Source: JAGDXZ01 sp049965975
GTDB taxonomy: Archaea; Micrarchaeota; Micrarchaeia; Micrarchaeales; CABMGC01
Direction of reading: 5' to 3'
Length of the DNA: 13,566 nucleotides
NCBI GenBank assembly: GCA_049965975.1
Contig: JBMFVN010000018.1
Location: 1-13,566, forward strand
Every line of letters begins with the position of its first letter. Within the stretch, counting starts at the first letter, position 1. Both the position numbers and the translations under genes were made by a program. Positions 12,548 through 13,566 of this stretch are shown here, piece after piece. A model generated the notes under the pieces. It saw only the letters and a list, made by a program, of their open reading frames with translations, was not told the DNA's origin and did not search any database.

Positions 12548-13437
12548 TTGAGCTAATAGCACTCGGCACATCTGGATCAACCCCCACAACAGAAAGGCAT
12601 TTGCCAAGTTTTGCAATAATCTATGAGGGCGACGTGCTGCTTTTTGATTGCGGCGAAGGCACACAGATGCAGCTCATGAAGTTTGGTGTCAATATTTCGA
12701 AGATAAAGGCTATTTTTGTAAGCCACGCGCATGGCGACCACATAATAGGCATAGCTGGCTTAGTGCGCACAATGTCAATGGCAAACAGGCAGGAGCCGCT
12801 TCAAATTTTCGTGCCAAAAGGCTATGAGCGCATAATCAAGAACCTTCTTGTTTTCGACAAGGCAATAATAAGGTTCAATGTTGAGATAAAAGGGATAAGG
12901 CAAGGACTAGTATACAGAGGCAAAGCCTACAGAGTGTATGCGTTCAGGCTCAGGCATTCTATACCAACATACGGCTATGCATTCAAGGAAAATGACAAGC
13001 TGCATTTCATAAAAGAAAAAGCCTCTCGCTTAGGAATAAAGGGCAAGCTCTTTTCAGAACTTCAGAAAAAGGGCAAGCTGTCGGTAAATGGCCGCACGCT
13101 AAGGATAAGCCAGTTAACATGGATTGAGCCTGGCAAAAAGATCGTTTATGCTACTGACACAAGGCCTTGCGCAAACACTGTAAAAATGGCATACAAGGCT
13201 GATGTGCTGATTCACGAAGCGGCATACTCAAGCGCAGAGCAAAAGTTGGCAACATCAAGGAGGCATTCTACTGCTGCAGAAGCGGCAAGAGTGGCAAAAA
13301 AGGCAAAGGTAAAGCTTCTGCTCCTTACGCACATAAGCGCCAGGCACAGGGATGCAAGCCTTTTGGAAAAAGAGGCAAGGAAGATATTCAGGAACAGCAG
13401 GCTCGCCTACGATGGCCTTACTTTAAACATTGATTAA
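12544..13437 (+). CDS. rnz: Ribonuclease Z (tRNA 3' endonuclease)
   Basis: A 297-residue short-form RNase Z (ELAC1 type), which cuts pre-tRNA just after the discriminator base so that CCA can be added. This matters here because tRNA-Pro lacks encoded CCA. Metallo-beta-lactamase motifs: LFDCGEGTQMQL (33-44), SHAHGDH (60-66), His138 (LRHSIPTYGYAF), YATDTRP (202-208) with Asp205, HEAAYS (224-229), the RNase Z-type HSTAAEAARVAK (241-252) and LTHISARH (261-268). Length is normal. ATG at 12544 overlaps the rqcH stop by four bases, indicating coupled translation. Last protein gene of the operon, 58 bases before tRNA-Val. Confidence 0.95.
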   Translation: MIELIALGTSGSTPTTERHLPSFAIIYEGDVLLFDCGEGTQMQLMKFGVNISKIKAIFVSHAHGDHIIGIAGLVRTMSMANRQEPLQIFVPKGYERIIKNLLVFDKAIIRFNVEIKGIRQGLVYRGKAYRVYAFRLRHSIPTYGYAFKENDKLHFIKEKASRLGIKGKLFSELQKKGKLSVNGRTLRISQLTWIEPGKKIVYATDTRPCANTVKMAYKADVLIHEAAYSSAEQKLATSRRHSTAAEAARVAKKAKVKLLLLTHISARHRDASLLEKEARKIFRNSRLAYDGLTLNID

Positions 13438-13459
13438 TACTGGCTAATCGTTAATAGCA

Positions 13460-13474
13460 ATTATTTTAAAAAGG
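13460..13474 (+). promoter_or_regulatory. TATA box for tRNA-Val
   Basis: The sequence attattttaaaaagg is centred about 29 bases before the 5' end of tRNA-Val, the spacing expected when transcription begins at or near the mature tRNA end. Confidence 0.5.
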
Positions 13475-13495
13475 AAACGCAATAAAATAAGCACA

Positions 13496-13566
13496 GGAGG
13501 CATAGTCTAGTGGTAGGACGGCAGATTGACATTCTGCAGGCAGGAGTTCGATTCTCCTTGCCTCCA
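13496..13566 (+). tRNA. tRNA-Val (anticodon GAC)
   Basis: The 71 bases fold fully. The acceptor GGAGGCA pairs with TGCCTCC, with A73 as the last base of the window. The D arm is GTCT-AGTGGTA-GGAC with G18G19. The anticodon stem GCAGA/TCTGC encloses TTGACAT, giving anticodon GAC for the valine codon GTC (and GTT by wobble). The variable loop is AGGC, and the T arm is AGGAG-TTCGATT-CTCCT. A73 fits archaeal valine tRNA identity. The window ends before it can be seen whether CCA is encoded. Confidence 0.93.

Overview
The window is archaeal chromosomal DNA. Evidence: geranylgeranylglyceryl-phosphate synthase (archaeal ether-lipid synthesis), Pelota, an Nre-family repair protein, an archaeal RqcH/NEMF homologue, a pilin-type protein with a QSAIEFL-TTYGF leader, TATA boxes about 22-30 nt before many start codons (leaderless transcripts), and tRNA genes without encoded CCA where this can be seen. 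The compact layout, overlapping genes, shortened proteins and the 'QSA[IM]E[FY]L.TYG' pilin leader fit a small-genome DPANN archaeon, perhaps Micrarchaeota (ARMAN type). That placement is an inference and was not tested by phylogeny. There is no mobile element, CRISPR array or rRNA, and no gene-free stretch longer than about 160 bases.

Left part (1-6058): tRNA-Pro(CGG) on the minus strand overlaps the 3' end of an Xaa-Pro dipeptidase gene. A small two-helix membrane protein (minus) diverges from nreA (plus). nreA converges on a DedA/VTT membrane protein, and the two share one CTAG as both stop codons. The DedA gene diverges from pelota (plus, TTG start). Pelota converges on a large pilin-like surface protein (minus) with eight cysteines, nine N-glycosylation sequons and a possible PA14-like C-terminal domain.

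Middle (6059-8758): ksgA/dim1 (plus) converges, with a 25-nt overlap, on a UPF0173-type metallo-beta-lactamase-fold hydrolase (minus), which lies just downstream of truD (minus).

Right part (8759-13566): a tight five-gene plus-strand operon encodes a divergent proline-dehydrogenase-fold protein, an extended SDR epimerase/dehydratase, GGGP synthase (apparently starting at CTG), a short RqcH lacking its C-terminal half, and RNase Z. tRNA-Val(GAC), with its own TATA box, follows and ends exactly at the window edge.

Most genes with assigned roles concern RNA and translation: rRNA dimethylation (KsgA), tRNA pseudouridylation (TruD), tRNA 3' processing (RNase Z), rescue of stalled ribosomes (Pelota) and ribosome quality control (RqcH). 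The rest serve membranes and the cell surface (GGGPS, DedA, pilin) and DNA repair (Nre). The points most worth a second look are the proline-dehydrogenase-like protein with altered active-site positions, the half-length RqcH, the CTG start of GGGPS, the tRNA/peptidase overlap, the Nre protein without zinc finger or PIP box, and the pilin with a possible PA14-like domain.
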